Below, in pieces: positions 11,831 to 22,953 of a stretch of DNA of 64,000 nucleotides. Both the position numbers and the translations under genes were made by a program. The DNA comes from Primulina eburnea (lineage: Eukaryota > Streptophyta > Magnoliopsida > Lamiales > Gesneriaceae): assembly GCF_022965805.1 (NCBI RefSeq), contig NC_133110.1:33010790-33074789 (forward strand). Reading direction: 5' to 3'. Position 1 is the stretch's first letter; the number at the start of each line of letters is the position of its first letter. The notes below the pieces were generated by a model. That model was given only the letters and a program-made list of their open reading frames with translations. It did no database searches and was not told where the DNA came from.

Positions 11831-13279
11831 TCATATGGCCATCAAATCACCATACCGGCGCATCAAGACAATGGAGCCAGCAAAGAGCCCAAACGCACGG
11901 AGTAATTTCTGCAGTGAGAGAAAAGAATGGGATAATGAGTTAAATAAAAAAAATAAGGCATCAGAAAACATATAGCAGAGCGAGTTAGATAAATTTGGAA
12001 CAACAATAAAAAAAAAACTCACAAAAATAAGACAGGTGCTAAAATATTTGGATCGAAGAAAGGGGTTGGTTGTATGCAAAGAAAATGATTTCTACGAATT
12101 TCTTAAAACACCAAATCTTCTATCAAACCAACGGAACAACAAAAATAAGGTTATCCACAGAACAGCACATTTTTTACACAAAGAACACTGAACAGATGGT
12201 AAAATTGATATATGGAATCCGAATTGGGAGACTGAATATTGGAAATTTGTCATTCCTAGTACCAATCCAATTGGTATTCAACATTATTCCCCACCTTTAC
12301 GATGTATAATATCATTATGTTCCAATCACAAATTCCTTGAGGCAAGTGAATATGGTGAAAACAGATTTTCATGGAAGTTTCTTTCCAAGATTATTGGAAA
12401 GATACCAAGGCTTTGCAAACTCGGGATTAGTGTATGGAGATTGTTGATATTTATTGTGAAGGGAATCGAGCTGCGGATTGCCTTGCACATTTTGCCATTA
12501 GTAATTCTCAACCTATTCGCTATTTTTGATAAATTTCCTTCTAGTCTAGGGAATGCTTTTGGCTGCGATCTCATGGAAGTTGCTTATCCACAAGTTTGCA
12601 TGTTTTAGATATCATTTTTTGGTTATCTTCACATTTCCTTCAAAATCAAAACAGAAAAAGGGTTTTCGCTGCATCACTTCCCAGCAAAGAAATCCAACAT
12701 CCAAACATAACTTATTTCAAAGAGCAACAGCAAACCCAGCACTAAAAGGGCTTAATTGTATAGGAAGCAGCCGAGTGCAGCAATCCATTTCATATCTACC
12801 TCCACCACCCACATCCACAACAGATTTCATGATTTTCTAGGAGAAAAGCTAGCCTGAAAATAAGCAATCGATATTCCCACACTCCACTGGTTTCAGAAAC
12901 GAAAATGTTTTCCCTATCAATTGAAATTTGGAACAGCCGCACAGCTCATTTGAATTTCACAAAATGCTAAACAATAAATTGTTTTTATTTCATAAAACAA
13001 ACGATCAGATATAAAAATATCAGCTGCAAAGCATACAAGGAAAAAGTTTGGGATCCCATTGATTGGCAATAAAACCTCAACCGGTCGGCAAACAAATTCA
13101 TATTTAACACCAATTATACCTCCTAAAAACAAGAAAAATGTAAGCACTGAAAGAGATTAGAGAAACCATAAAATAAGGTGATTTATAAATACCAAGTTGA
13201 GCTCCCGTTTCTCGGGGTCATGGACTTGAGAGTGCCAAAATGCTTTGATATTCTCCACCGATAACACTCCATCCGCCAT
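11831..13279 (-). CDS. TOM5: Mitochondrial import receptor subunit TOM5
   Basis: TOM5 is a tail-anchored small subunit of the outer-membrane TOM complex through which precursor proteins enter mitochondria. Exon 1 is 13279-13193 (29 codons, starts MADGVLSVENIKAFWHSQ) and exon 2 is 11908-11831 (25 codons plus TGA, starts KLLRAFGLFAG). The splice sites are ttg^gtattt and ctgcag^aaa. The product is 54 aa, the length I recall for plant TOM5. The single membrane helix is about residues 31-46 and the tail ends RRYGDLMAI. The start is the ATGGCG at 13279; an in-frame upstream ATG at 13345 would add 22 residues not expected in the family. The 1.28-kb intron contains a transposon RNase H remnant. Confidence 0.93.
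12431..12529 (+). pseudogene. RNase H-like (LINE-type) remnant in the TOM5 intron
   Basis: On the strand opposite TOM5 a frame reads VDIYCEGNRAADCLAHFAIS and stops at 12527-12529. The EGNRAADCLA motif is the C-terminal signature of the RNase H domain found in plant non-LTR elements and related RVT_3 proteins. The sequence upstream (about 12320-12430) is probably part of the same remnant but is out of frame. It is not a working gene. Confidence 0.7.
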
Positions 13280-13470
13280 TGGAGCACCTTCTTCCTCACG
13301 ATTTCGCAACCACCGCGGAGAAAACTCGAGTGCGTGTTTTTCCACTGCGTGTAGGTGTTAGGGTTTTGGATCAGGGTTTTGGGGAGAGAAGTCAGAAACA
13401 GAGGAGCGGGCGGCTTTTGCGTACAAAAATTCTTTTATAAATAATTATTGCATTTTTAAAAATTGAAATA
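13280..13470. other. TOM5 5'UTR and promoter region
   Basis: GC-richer than its surroundings up to about 13420, with ggtgttagggttttgga-type UTR sequence (minus-strand transcript). The full-length copia B element is inserted at 13471, within about 200 bp of the TOM5 start codon. Confidence 0.5.
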
Positions 13471-13612
13471 TGTTGTGGATAGTAAAAAATAATGAGAAAG
13501 AGAGAATGATTTTAGAATGATTTATTCATGATCAGAGACTTCTTTTTATAGAACACATTTATAGGGAAACAAATCTTATTCAATAATCATCTATAATATT
13601 ATTTCTATAACA
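13471..13612 (-). repeat. copia B 3' LTR
   Basis: 142 bp, matching 19572-19713 with about a dozen differences. It is the downstream LTR with respect to the minus-strand element. A tttttata motif at about 13551-13558 is the likely reverse-strand TATA region. Confidence 0.92.
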
Positions 13613-13763
13613 CTCTCCTTTAGATGATTATCGACTCGATAAATAATTTGCAAAGATGTTGGGTCTCAAATGTTGCCTTGTTAAACCATTGTCAGTAAAC
13701 CCAATGAGAAAAACCTGAACGAAAGAAAAAGAGTACGACAATAGATACTCTCCTTGATCTCAA

Positions 13764-14944
13764 TCATCTAAGATCCTTCAACTGGTGCATCCCTATCTTG
13801 TGCATCAATTTCTTGAATGTTGAAGTTGGCAATGCCTTTGTGAATAAGTCGGCTACATGGTCACTTGAGCGAATTTGGTGTACGTCAATATCACCATTTT
13901 CTTGAAGCTCGTGTGTATAGAAGAACTTTGGTGAAATATGCTTTGTTCTATCACCTTTGATATAACCTCCTTTTAACTGCGCAATGCAAGCAGCATTATC
14001 TTCGAATATTACTGTTGGGCTATCTTTGGCTGTTGGGAACCCACATGACTCTTGAATATGTTGTGTCATAGATCTCAACCACACACACTCCCGACTTGCT
14101 TCATGCATTGCAATGATCTCAGAGTGATTTGAAGAAGTCGTTGTTAAGGATTGTTTCACCAACTTCCATGATATAGTAGCTTTATGTGGATCAGAAAGAT
14201 ATCCTACATCTGCATATCCAACTAAAGAAGACTTTGATTTGTCGAATAAAATAATCTCATATCAGTTGTACCTCGAAGGTAACGAATTATGTGTTTTACA
14301 CAATTTCAATGTCTTCAGGTTGGACTTGAGTTATATCTCGCTAAAAGATTAATAGAAAATGATATATCTGGGCGAGTAAAATTTGCGAGATATGACAGTG
14401 CACCAATGACTCTTAGATATGGTACTTCTGGACCAACAATTTTTTCTCCATTTTCAGGTGGTCGAAAAGGATCTTAGTTAGCATCAAGTGATCGAACAAA
14501 CGTGGGTAATGCTAATGGGTGTGCCTTGTCCATGTAAAAGCGCTTTAATATTTTTTCTTTATATGATGATTGATGAATAAATATTCTCTCTTGCAAATGT
14601 TCAACTTGCAATTGGAGGCAAAAAATTTTCTTTCCTAAATTTTTCATCTCAAACTCATTTTTCAAGTAATTGGCAGCTTTATTAAGCTCTTCTGGAGTGC
14701 CAATAAAATTTAGATCATCAACATATACTGTCACAATTGCAAAACCCTCATCTGTTATTTTTATAAAAGCGCATGGACAAATAGAATTATTTGTGTATCC
14801 TTCTTTTAACAAATATCCACTAAGACGATTGTACCACATGTGACCAGATTGCTTTAATCCATATAAGGATTTATACAGTTTTATTGATAACATAGTCTTG
14901 GGCGCTTCACCATTTTCTTTAGATAGTTTGAATTCTTCATGCAC

Positions 14945-15032
<88 letters not shown>

Positions 15033-17220
15033 AGTGAACCGTAAAGATAAGCAGTTACCACATCCATAAGTCGCATATCAAGAGTTTCTGATACTACTAA
15101 ACTGATTAGGAATCGAAAAATAGAGGCATCCATCACAGGTGAATATGTTTCCTCATAGTCAATTTCAGGTCTCTGTGAGAAACCTTGGGCTACGAGTCGG
15201 ACCTTGTATCTTACAATTTCATCATTTTCATGCCTCTTTCGTACAAAAACCCATCTGTATCCTATTGAGATTACATTTTCAAGTGTTCGTACTACAGGTC
15301 CAAATACTTTATGTTTTTCTAGTGAGTCTACTTCAGTTTGTATGGCCTTCTTCCACTTTGGCCAATCATCTCTTTGTTGACAATCTTTAACGAATTGTGG
15401 TTCTGGGTCTTCATTATGTATGATGTCAAGGGAGACTTTTACGGCAAAGACATTGTCAACAATTGTATTATTTCGATCCACAATTTTCGAGATGATATAT
15501 AATTTACTGAAATCTCATTATTTTCATGAGAATTTGATTCTTCATAAATAATATTATCCAAGTTTGGTTAATTGATTTCTCTTACTATATCATCCAAGAT
15601 TTCTTCTTCGGGAGCTTTTGAATTTTTTTTCTCTTGTACCTTTCTTTTTCGAGGTACAATATCCTTCGAACCAATTAGTCGACCACGCTTCTGGCGTATT
15701 TTAGAATCATTTGCAGGTTGAATAATAGATGGTCCTACAGGGATATCAATTTTTACAGGGGTATTCTCTGCATGAATATGTGACTTTGTCACATTCTTTG
15801 TATTAACAAAAGCATCGGGAAATTGGTTTGCAATTTTTTGCAAGTGAATGATTCTTTCAAATTCTTGCTCACATGATTATTTCAAGGACCATAATGAGAT
15901 AGTGTTTTCTCATTCCAACAAATCTTTTGTTGTTCTTCGGGACACAACTTTATTTCCCCTAGATTTGGAAATTCCAATTCATCGAAGTGGCAATCTGCAA
16001 ATCTCGCAGTAAACAAGTCTCATGTTAAAGGTTCCAAATATCTAATAATAGATGGTGAATCATATCCCACATAAATCACAAGTCTACGTTGTGGGCCTAT
16101 TTTGGTTCGTTGTGTAGGTGTGAGAGGGACTTGTACTGCACAACCAAATACTCGAATGTGAGAAACATCATGCTCTCGACCATAAGCAAGTTGTAAGGGT
16201 GAGTATTGGTAATAATTAGTTGGCCTTATACGAATCAATGATGCAGCATGTAATATGGCATGACCCCACATAGATGATGGAAGTTTGGTTCTCATGAGTA
16301 ATGGTCTAGCAATTAATTGCAAACGCTTAATAAATGACTCAGCTAAGCCATTTTGTGTATGAACATAGGCAACCGAATGCTCAACTGAAATCCCTATTGA
16401 TATACAATAGTCATTAAATGTCTGTGATTTAAATTCAGCAGCATTATCAAGACAAATTGTCTTGATTGAGTGATCTGAGAATTGAGCTCGTAATTTAATA
16501 ATTTGCGCAAGTAATCTAGCAAAGCCTATATTTTGAGTTGTAAGCAAACTACCATGTGACCATCTAGTAGACGCATCAATCAATACCATAAAGTATCTAA
16601 ATTGTCCACATGGTGGGTGTATAGGTCAACAAATATCCCCATGAATTCTCTCCAAGAAAGTTGGGATTTCAACATCAATCTTTGTAGGAAAAGGTCTTGT
16701 AATTAATTTGCCTTGTGAACAAGCTACACATGGATAATCATTGTGTAAAAGAATTTTCTGGTTCTTTAGAGTGTGTCCATGTGAGTTAATTATTATTCTG
16801 CGCATCATTGTTGCCCCAGGGTAACCAAGTCGATCATGTCATAATTTGAAGCTCTGTTGGTCAACAAACTTCTGGTTTGTGGCAATGTTTTCTTCGACTG
16901 TTTTATATAATAGATGTTATGCAAAGGTACTCGAAATTATTTTCATTTAATGTTTCAACATGGTATCCATTTAGGCAGATATCTTTAAAGCTAAGCAATT
17001 TTCTACTGGATTTGCTCGCATATAGGGTATTTTCAATATATAGGCTTGTATTATTCGGTAAAATGATTTTTGTCTTTCCATAACCTTCAATAATTTTTTA
17101 TGCATCCGATATTGTTGTAACATTATTTTCAGCTAATGTTAACTCCAAAAAATACTTTTTATTTTGAAGAATGATATGTGTTGTACCACTATCTACTAAG
17201 AATTCATCCTGACATTTCAT
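13764..17220 (-). pseudogene. copia B pol (protease to RNase H), decayed
   Basis: Reading on the minus strand from the ATG at 17220: a protease frame with VDSGTTHII; pre-integrase MMRRIIINSHGH and CVACSQGK (16626-16808), closed by a TAG; integrase core 16589-16020 (MVLIDASTRW, ICLDNAAEFKS, HTQNGLAES); a linker 15843-15568 with KRGRLIGSKD; reverse transcriptase 15481-14474 (YRWVFVRKRH, YEETYSPVMDAS, VYVDDLNFIGT); and RNase H 14162-13764 (SNHSEIIAMHEASRE, EDNAACIAQ, RTKHISPKFF). Frames change between several blocks. An 82-bp AT repeat is inserted inside the RT coding sequence without breaking its frame. Confidence 0.88.
14949..15030. repeat. (AT)41 microsatellite inside RT coding sequence
   Basis: 82 bp of pure AT repeat. 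On the minus strand it translates as alternating Ile-Tyr between SLD and MKVHEEFK, exactly where copia A has NIYMKIPEGFK. The run is 82 bp, yet the RT frame continues on both sides. Confidence 0.97.
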
Positions 17221-17414
17221 CGTTAATCTAAAATAAAAATATAAATCAATAAGCTAAATATGATAAATAATGTGTAAGACTTTCAAAGGTAATATTTTAT
17301 CGAATAATGAAAACATTTATTGAATAACAAAATAAACTTCCACGACAAATCCTAAACATAAACTGAACATCAAAATAAAAACAAGACCGCGATAACCTGA
17401 TAAACAATAGAAAT

Positions 17415-18492
17415 TCAAAGTAGGAACAAGACCAATGAAATTAATTGCTTATTATTTTCTAACACACCACCACCAATCAAATTATCTATATTTCCATCTG
17501 CATTAGCAAAGAAATCAGAGACGTCCAAGTGAGTTATATCAACTGGATCATCATTGTCCACAAAATTTATCTCCATTATTCCATTTTCCTTGATTGATTT
17601 TTGGTATAGATCCACAAGATGTTTTGTCGTACGACAGGTACGAGACCAATTCTTCATATACTTTGAAACTTTTCTCCTTTGCTTCTTCATTATTGGAATT
17701 CCACTGCTGGTGGCTTGTTTTATGTTTCTTTCCATTTTGTTGCTGATAGTATCTTCTTTGGCCACGCTCACGCCCACGCCCACGTCCACGTCCACGTCCA
17801 CGTCCACGTTGACTTTCATTGTTATGATTCTGAGTGAAATTAGCATTTGCTTCAGGAAATACAATTTCATATTCTTTAGGAAATGTAGTTCCATTTGCTT
17901 CAGGAAATGATGTGGATCCAGTTGGGCGCATTTGGTGATTTTTCATGAGCAGCTCATTGTTTTGTTCAGCAACTAGTAAGCACGAGATGAGTTCAGAGTA
18001 CCTTTGAAATCCACATGCACGATATTGCTGCTGCAGGAGCACATTTGATGCATGAAAAATGGAGAATGTTTTTTCTAACATGTCTTGATCAGTGACTTTC
18101 TCTCCACAAAGTATCATTGTGGAACTAGTCTTAAATAATGCAGAGTTATAGTCACTTACGGACTTAAAATCTTGTAACCGTAGGTGCATCCATTCATATC
18201 GGGCTCTTGGGAGAACTACAGTTCTCTGATGGTCAAATCTTTCTTTAGATTTTTTCCAAAGCTCTCGTGGCTCTTTCACAGTGAGATATTTGACTTTCAA
18301 TCCGTCATTGAGGTGATGACGAAAGAAAATGAGTGTCTTTGCACGGTCCTGCTGGGACATTTCATTTCCTTCTTTGATTGTATCTCCTAAATTCATAGAG
18401 ACAAGGTAGATCTCGACATCCAAAATCCATGATAAATAATTTTTTCCAGTCAAGTCAAGTGCTTCAAATTCAAGTTTGGTGATGTTCGCCAT
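17415..18492 (-). pseudogene. copia B gag, frameshifted, zinc knuckle damaged
   Basis: It starts MANITKLEFEALDLTGKNY at 18492 and is homologous to copia A gag over the UBN2-type domain. It continues into an RGRGRG-rich stretch (near 17790-17810). The frame then shifts; the other frame (ending at 17415) carries KNWSRTCRTTKHLVDLYQK, where the end of a CCHC knuckle is visible but the first two cysteines are gone. The tail has DVSDFFANADG, the counterpart of the acidic gag tail in copia A. Confidence 0.85.
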
Positions 18493-19375
18493 TGCAACTT
18501 AAAAAAAATATAGTAGAGTTATGACATATATAGAGTAAAATTGTATTACTATCATTGAAACTAAATATTATGAAAGATAACACATGTTATCACTTGTAAT
18601 ATGCAAGAAAGGAGAATAGGTAATAGAAAAACAGAGATAATTAATTATCGGTGTGTACTATGAAAGAAAGGGTTAACTCGACCCTATCCCTGCTGACAGT
18701 GCTCGCAAGGGTCGATCCAACGGCTCGGATTTTTTCGAATCAATTTTTTTTTTTTTTACCGGGAGGCAGGGGTGATCCGGGCCAGTGCCTGCACGGGCAG
18801 GGTGAAACAATCCGCAAGAAAGGGGGTTTACTGCGACTTGTACTATCCATCACTTGTATTATCTATATGAATTTTTTTCTTTCTTTCTTCGACTTGTACT
18901 ATATTTTCGTGTCAATTCTTGTTAAAAAAATTAAAAAAAGGAAGCTGAACAAATAATCAAGTGAATAATTTATAGTTTTTATAATACTAAAAGCGTTTAT
19001 TACGGTAAAGATTTAAAAAAAAAATCCAAAAAGTCATGGTCATATGTCCAGGATTCAAAATTCAATAGAAATCATATACAACTAAAAAATAAAAAATAAA
19101 ACACACTTTATAAACATGATAAGAAAACTTGAATCAAAACAAAAATACATTTATAATTTATATTGAATCAACATTCTTCAAAAATATTGTTTGAAACATA
19201 TAACATTTATCTAAATTTTTCAGGAATATGATAACATTATATTTTATATTAATATTATTCATAGATATTGATAGATCTTTATGATCTTAGATCAATGTTC
19301 TTCGAGAATATTGATAAATGTTATATATTTATATTTAATCATAGATCTATCAATATTATCAACATAAAATCGTAT

Positions 19376-19527
19376 TGTGCTACTTCAAGAACATCAACAT
19401 AAAATTAAAAAAAATTTGCTTCTTCAGGAGTATCAATATAAACGTATAATTTGTGCTACTTCAGGAGCATCAATGTTAAATCTAAATATTGTGCTTCTTC
19501 GAGAGCATCCATACAAGACTAAAAATA
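19376..19527. repeat. About 38-bp tandem repeat in the copia B leader, four copies
   Basis: The core tgtgctacttcaggagcatca recurs at about 19376, 19415, 19452 and 19490 with small changes. It lies in the untranslated leader between the 5' LTR and gag of copia B. More decayed relatives (attcttc...aatattg) appear at about 19168 and 19291. Confidence 0.75.
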
Positions 19528-19571
19528 AATTATCTAAGAATTTTACCTTGAAGAGCACTTGTGCTGATAAC

Positions 19572-19713
19572 GTGTTGTGAATAGTAAAGAATATAGAGAA
19601 GAGATAATGATTTTAGAATGTTTTATTCATGATCTGAGACTTCTTTTTATAGAGCACATTTACAAGGAAACAAATTTTATTCAATAATCATCTATAATAT
19701 TATTTCTATAACA
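19572..19713 (-). repeat. copia B 5' LTR
   Basis: 142 bp. On the minus strand it ends ctattcacaaca and is followed by cgttatcagcac, which fits a tRNA primer-binding site used by several plant copia elements. The 5-bp duplication aaata follows at 19714. Confidence 0.92.
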
Positions 19714-20094
19714 AAATAAATAATAAATCATTTAATTAAATAGAACACACTTCGGTTCAAAATTCGAACCCTAAATCGAGAGTTCAAGATTTTTTTTTAT
19801 TTCGAATCCAAAACCATAATTAAAGGTTGGAACTAGAGCAGTAAAATTAAGCTCAGCTCACCCAACCAGTCTATTGATGATCTATGGTCGTCTCACCCCT
19901 TCAAAACTTAGGTTGTGTTGATAATTTTTTAATCTGTTCAAATAGCGGTCAATTGATTGTCATATTGGCGGGTTACGGGGTGGACTGGCCTGTCTTGTCC
20001 CGACCCACCTAATATAACAAAAAATTAGCAAGATAGCACGTTAAGTTGACAATTTTTCAATCACCCAAATTATCCGCAAAGAAATGAATGGCAA

Positions 20095-20430
20095 CAGGAA
20101 ATGCATTAATGATGATATATGCAAATTTGACAAATGAAGCATTTAGACAGGAAGATGCGTTTTCATATGTGTTTTCACACTGACAAGGCGCTCTATAAAT
20201 AGAGCTTCCTCCTTTCATTCATATATCATATCACTTTCGAGTTATTCTCTCATCTCAATAAATTCTTATTTGAGTGTGTTGTTCTATAATACTTATGAGG
20301 TGTTTTGTTCTCATTTGTTAAGAGAGTTTGTGTCCTCTTTAGAAACACAATGTGTAGTTGTACATCATAAAATATTATAGTGGAATTATTTTCATCTTGC
20401 ATGTGATTTTAACCTAACAATTTTTAGGGG
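20095..20430 (+). mobile_element. LTR-like fragment with TATA box (copia type)
   Basis: It contains ctctataaatagagc (TATA at 20194-20200) and then a conserved series: ttctataatactta, gaggtgttttgttctc, taagagagt, tagaaacaca, and cataaaatattatagtgga. The same series in the same order and orientation is at 59140-59480. The layout is that of the R-U5 half of a copia LTR, but no internal domain follows; a LINE is inserted at its end. The outer limits are approximate. The stretch 19719-20094 before it holds nothing recognised. Confidence 0.6.
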
Positions 20431-20457
20431 TTTTTTTTTAAGGTCAGTGCTTGTACT

Positions 20458-20988
20458 TTATTGAATATCTAAAATTTCATTAGTTACAAGACGAATCAAC
20501 CAAATAGGAAAATCTCCAATCTCCCACACAAAATGAGAGGAGTATGAAATAGCAAAAGAAGCGATCGATTGTGCGACTACATTCGCTGATCGTCGAATAT
20601 AGCTAAGTGAAGTGTTACTTAAGGAGTCCAGGAGAATTCTGATATCTGTAGCAATGGACCCTACGTAACTGAGATTCTCTTCCAACCTTGTGACTGCTTG
20701 CACGGCTAGTAAAGAATCTGAGGTGACATGATGAAGCGAGAGGTTGCTCATTTGAGAGATCTTCAAACCGATTTCAATAGCCAGAAGTTCAGCATATGTG
20801 ATAGATTGAGGTTTGTTAATTTTCTTTCCAAACCCAAGAACTGGTTGCCCCTCATGGTTTCTGACCACCCCTCCAATTTCATAACAATTTGATTCTTCCT
20901 TATAGGTTGCATCAATATCCAATCTGAGTTTGTCTTTTGGTGGAGCAACCCATTCCCCAGCTGAAGTACACTGGCGAGTTCCTAACAA
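20458..20988 (-). pseudogene. LINE RNase H domain (relic)
   Basis: The frame has the RNase H acidic residues in LRLDIDATY, YAELLAIEIG and VTSDSLLAVQ, and the closing motif RRSANVVAQSIASFA, where a histidine normally present is glutamine. It is the 3' end of the LINE ORF2 and stops just before the poly-A tail. Confidence 0.8.
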
Positions 20989-21118
20989 AAGGAGAGAGAG
21001 CTAGTCTCGAATGTTGGAAATCATGTAATAGAATCTCACTCCAATCAGTACTAATACCGCCAGAACATTCTTTTTTCTTGTGAATCAAACTCAGTCGTTC
21101 CATCCAGGTTGCCCAAGC

Positions 21119-21766
21119 TCACATTGCAAACAATTCAAAATCTATTTTATTAATCTTCTCTTTCATCCACAGAAAAATATCAAACAAATTCAAATGTCTA
21201 ACTTGTTTCAGGAACGACCAAAAGTAAGTCCTTTTCCAGCAGGATTTGATTACAGGACATGCGATTAAGGCATGACTTGTCGAATCACATACGGATTGGC
21301 ACAGCGGGCACATAGCAGAGACTGGGACATGGTGAGTTAATAAATTTTGTTATGTAGGTATTATGTCAAGGACTGCTCTCCAACAAAATATTCGGACTTT
21401 CGGAGGGACTGAGAGAGCCCAGAGGTATTGCCACCAACTTTTCAAGCGAGAGCTCGAGGTAGATACCGGAGAGTCATAAAAGCCCATAGCGACCTTGTAC
21501 CCATCTCGAACCGTGTATTTTCTTTTCGGATCAAAGATCCAATACCGGTAGTCCTCATGATGTGTCGAATAGATAGGAATGGTTAGGATCTTTGCAACGA
21601 GGTAGTTCGAGAAATGCTGGCTAACCACTGATTCATTCGATTTTCGATTTTCAATAAGATCTTTAACAAACATATTATTATTCTGCATCTCTGTAGGAAT
21701 AGCACAACCCCAAGAGCTCGGTATCCATCTATCTCTATTCAATGCAATCCTGGCTCCATCTCCCAC
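21119..21766 (-). pseudogene. LINE RT C-terminus and zf-RVT module (relic)
   Basis: The 21766-21350 frame has GDGARIALNRDRWIP, RDGYKVA and the LWALSVPPKVRIFCWRA motif of the region before zf-RVT. The 21313-21119 frame begins MCPLCQSVCDSTSHALIACP, the zinc-binding part. A frameshift separates them. Confidence 0.8.
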
Positions 21767-22020
21767 ATGCCAACAAAGTCCCTTATCTAGTAAGGGTATG
21801 CTCCACAGTACGGAGCGCCAGAGGTACTAAGGCTTATTACCAAGGCCAGCTGCCATGATGTCTTGGTGCTTGAAATAACGTGCTTTAAGAACACGAGCTA
21901 CCAGAGAGTCTGGATCCACAATGATACGCCATATCTGCTTAGCCAAAAAAGTCTTATTAAAGGTTTCCAGATGGCGGAATCTCCAATCTCATTAGCCCAT
22001 TTTGGCGACTCTGATTAGAA

Positions 22021-22953
22021 CCAAGAACTTCTGCTCGATTTTCATCCTAGCTCCTATAAAAGACCGATCAAGATCGAAATTGAAACTGTGGATTAACTTT
22101 AAGTAGCATGATGATTTATCATTCCAATACTTTGTAGAACTTGAATCAAACGGTGGATGAGAAAACATTTATTTAATAAACTAATATATCATTATTCACA
22201 ACAAACATTATAATATTTCATTATAAAGAAGTTTGGAAAAAAATAGTTATTTAATCAATATTTCAAAAAATAAAATATCAAATAATATATCGATTTTCTG
22301 AGTTTTGACTATTGTCACCCATTTGATTTAAAGATATGCTTGAACAAAGAAATGATGAAATTGATAAATGTTGTGAGATAAATTTGTAGAAATTGATTAG
22401 TATATATAGTGAATAAATTTTAGTAAATAGCATATGTAGTATTTAATTTTGAAAATAGCGGTTGGTGAATAATTTGGCCGTTTGAAAAGAGCCGTTGGTG
22501 ATAATTAGCGACGGTTTTTGAAAAACCGTCGCTTTTTTCAAAAACCGTCGCTTTTCAGTTTGCGACAGTTTACGAAAAATCGTCGCAAATTTCAAAATAA
22601 TGCCGTTCGTTCTGATGAATTTTTTGGCTGTCATGTTAGCCAAGATTATTAACACATGCACCAATGACCCACATTGGTGCATGAACATTAACCCACCAAT
22701 GTGGGTGCCCTTATAATCAAGACGATAAATAATATTTTCAAATTAATCAAATAAAACACAACACTGGAAAAGAAGCAAACTGAGAAAGATAATCACAATA
22801 GCCAATCAAATGGTGCCATTTGTACAAAAACGAAAAATAAAAATAAGAAATATTTTGCTCCACACAAAATGATAAATCAGAGCCTGTATTTGTCCAAATA
22901 TTCTTCACAGTTTTGCAGTACATTTTCTCCACCACTAATACGGAGAAGAAGCG
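22021..22953. other. RIQ1 upstream region, no gene seen
   Basis: AT-rich sequence with the CACTA-type repeats at its centre. A short inverted repeat with cacattggtgcatg and accaatgtggg is at 22668-22712. The RIQ1 promoter and 5'UTR should lie in the last few hundred bases. Confidence 0.5.
22490..22600. repeat. CACTA-type subterminal repeats (GCGACGG)
   Basis: Direct and inverted copies of gcgacggtttttgaaaaa with its complement accgtcgc form a hairpin-prone cluster (22507-22551), followed by gcgacagttt and atcgtcgcaaa. Such GCGACGG repeats are the subterminal binding sites of En/Spm (CACTA) transposons. A related cluster preceded by a true CACTA end lies at 41291-41410. No transposase is present. 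Confidence 0.6.

Larger units (their letters stand above)
13471..19713 (-). mobile_element. Ty1/copia retrotransposon B, complete with TSD
   Basis: Two 142-bp LTRs (13471-13612 and 19572-19713) begin tgttgtg and end tataaca on the plus strand, which gives TG...CA ends in either orientation. They differ at about a dozen positions. The element is flanked by the direct repeat aaata (13466-13470 and 19714-19718), a 5-bp target duplication. On the minus strand the order is gag, protease, integrase, RT, RNase H. The purine tract aaaggagag (13613-13621) lies just inside the 3' LTR. A primer-binding site starting cgttatcagcac lies just inside the 5' LTR. Stops and frameshifts make it inactive. It splits TOM5 from the RIQ1 side of the gene block. 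Confidence 0.95.
20431..22020 (-). mobile_element. 5'-truncated LINE (non-LTR retrotransposon)
   Basis: On the minus strand the sequence reads through the C-terminal part of a LINE ORF2 and ends in a poly-A tail (T run 20431-20439 on the plus strand), with an aataaa-type signal 18-23 bases before the tail. Recognisable pieces are the RT thumb (RHLETFNKTFLAKQ, VARVLKARYFKHQDIM, 22010-21840), GDGARIALNRDRWIP (21766 onward), the zf-RVT cysteine/histidine module (21313-21119), and RNase H (20988-20458). Endonuclease and RT palm are missing, so it is 5'-truncated. Several stops are present. Confidence 0.85.
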
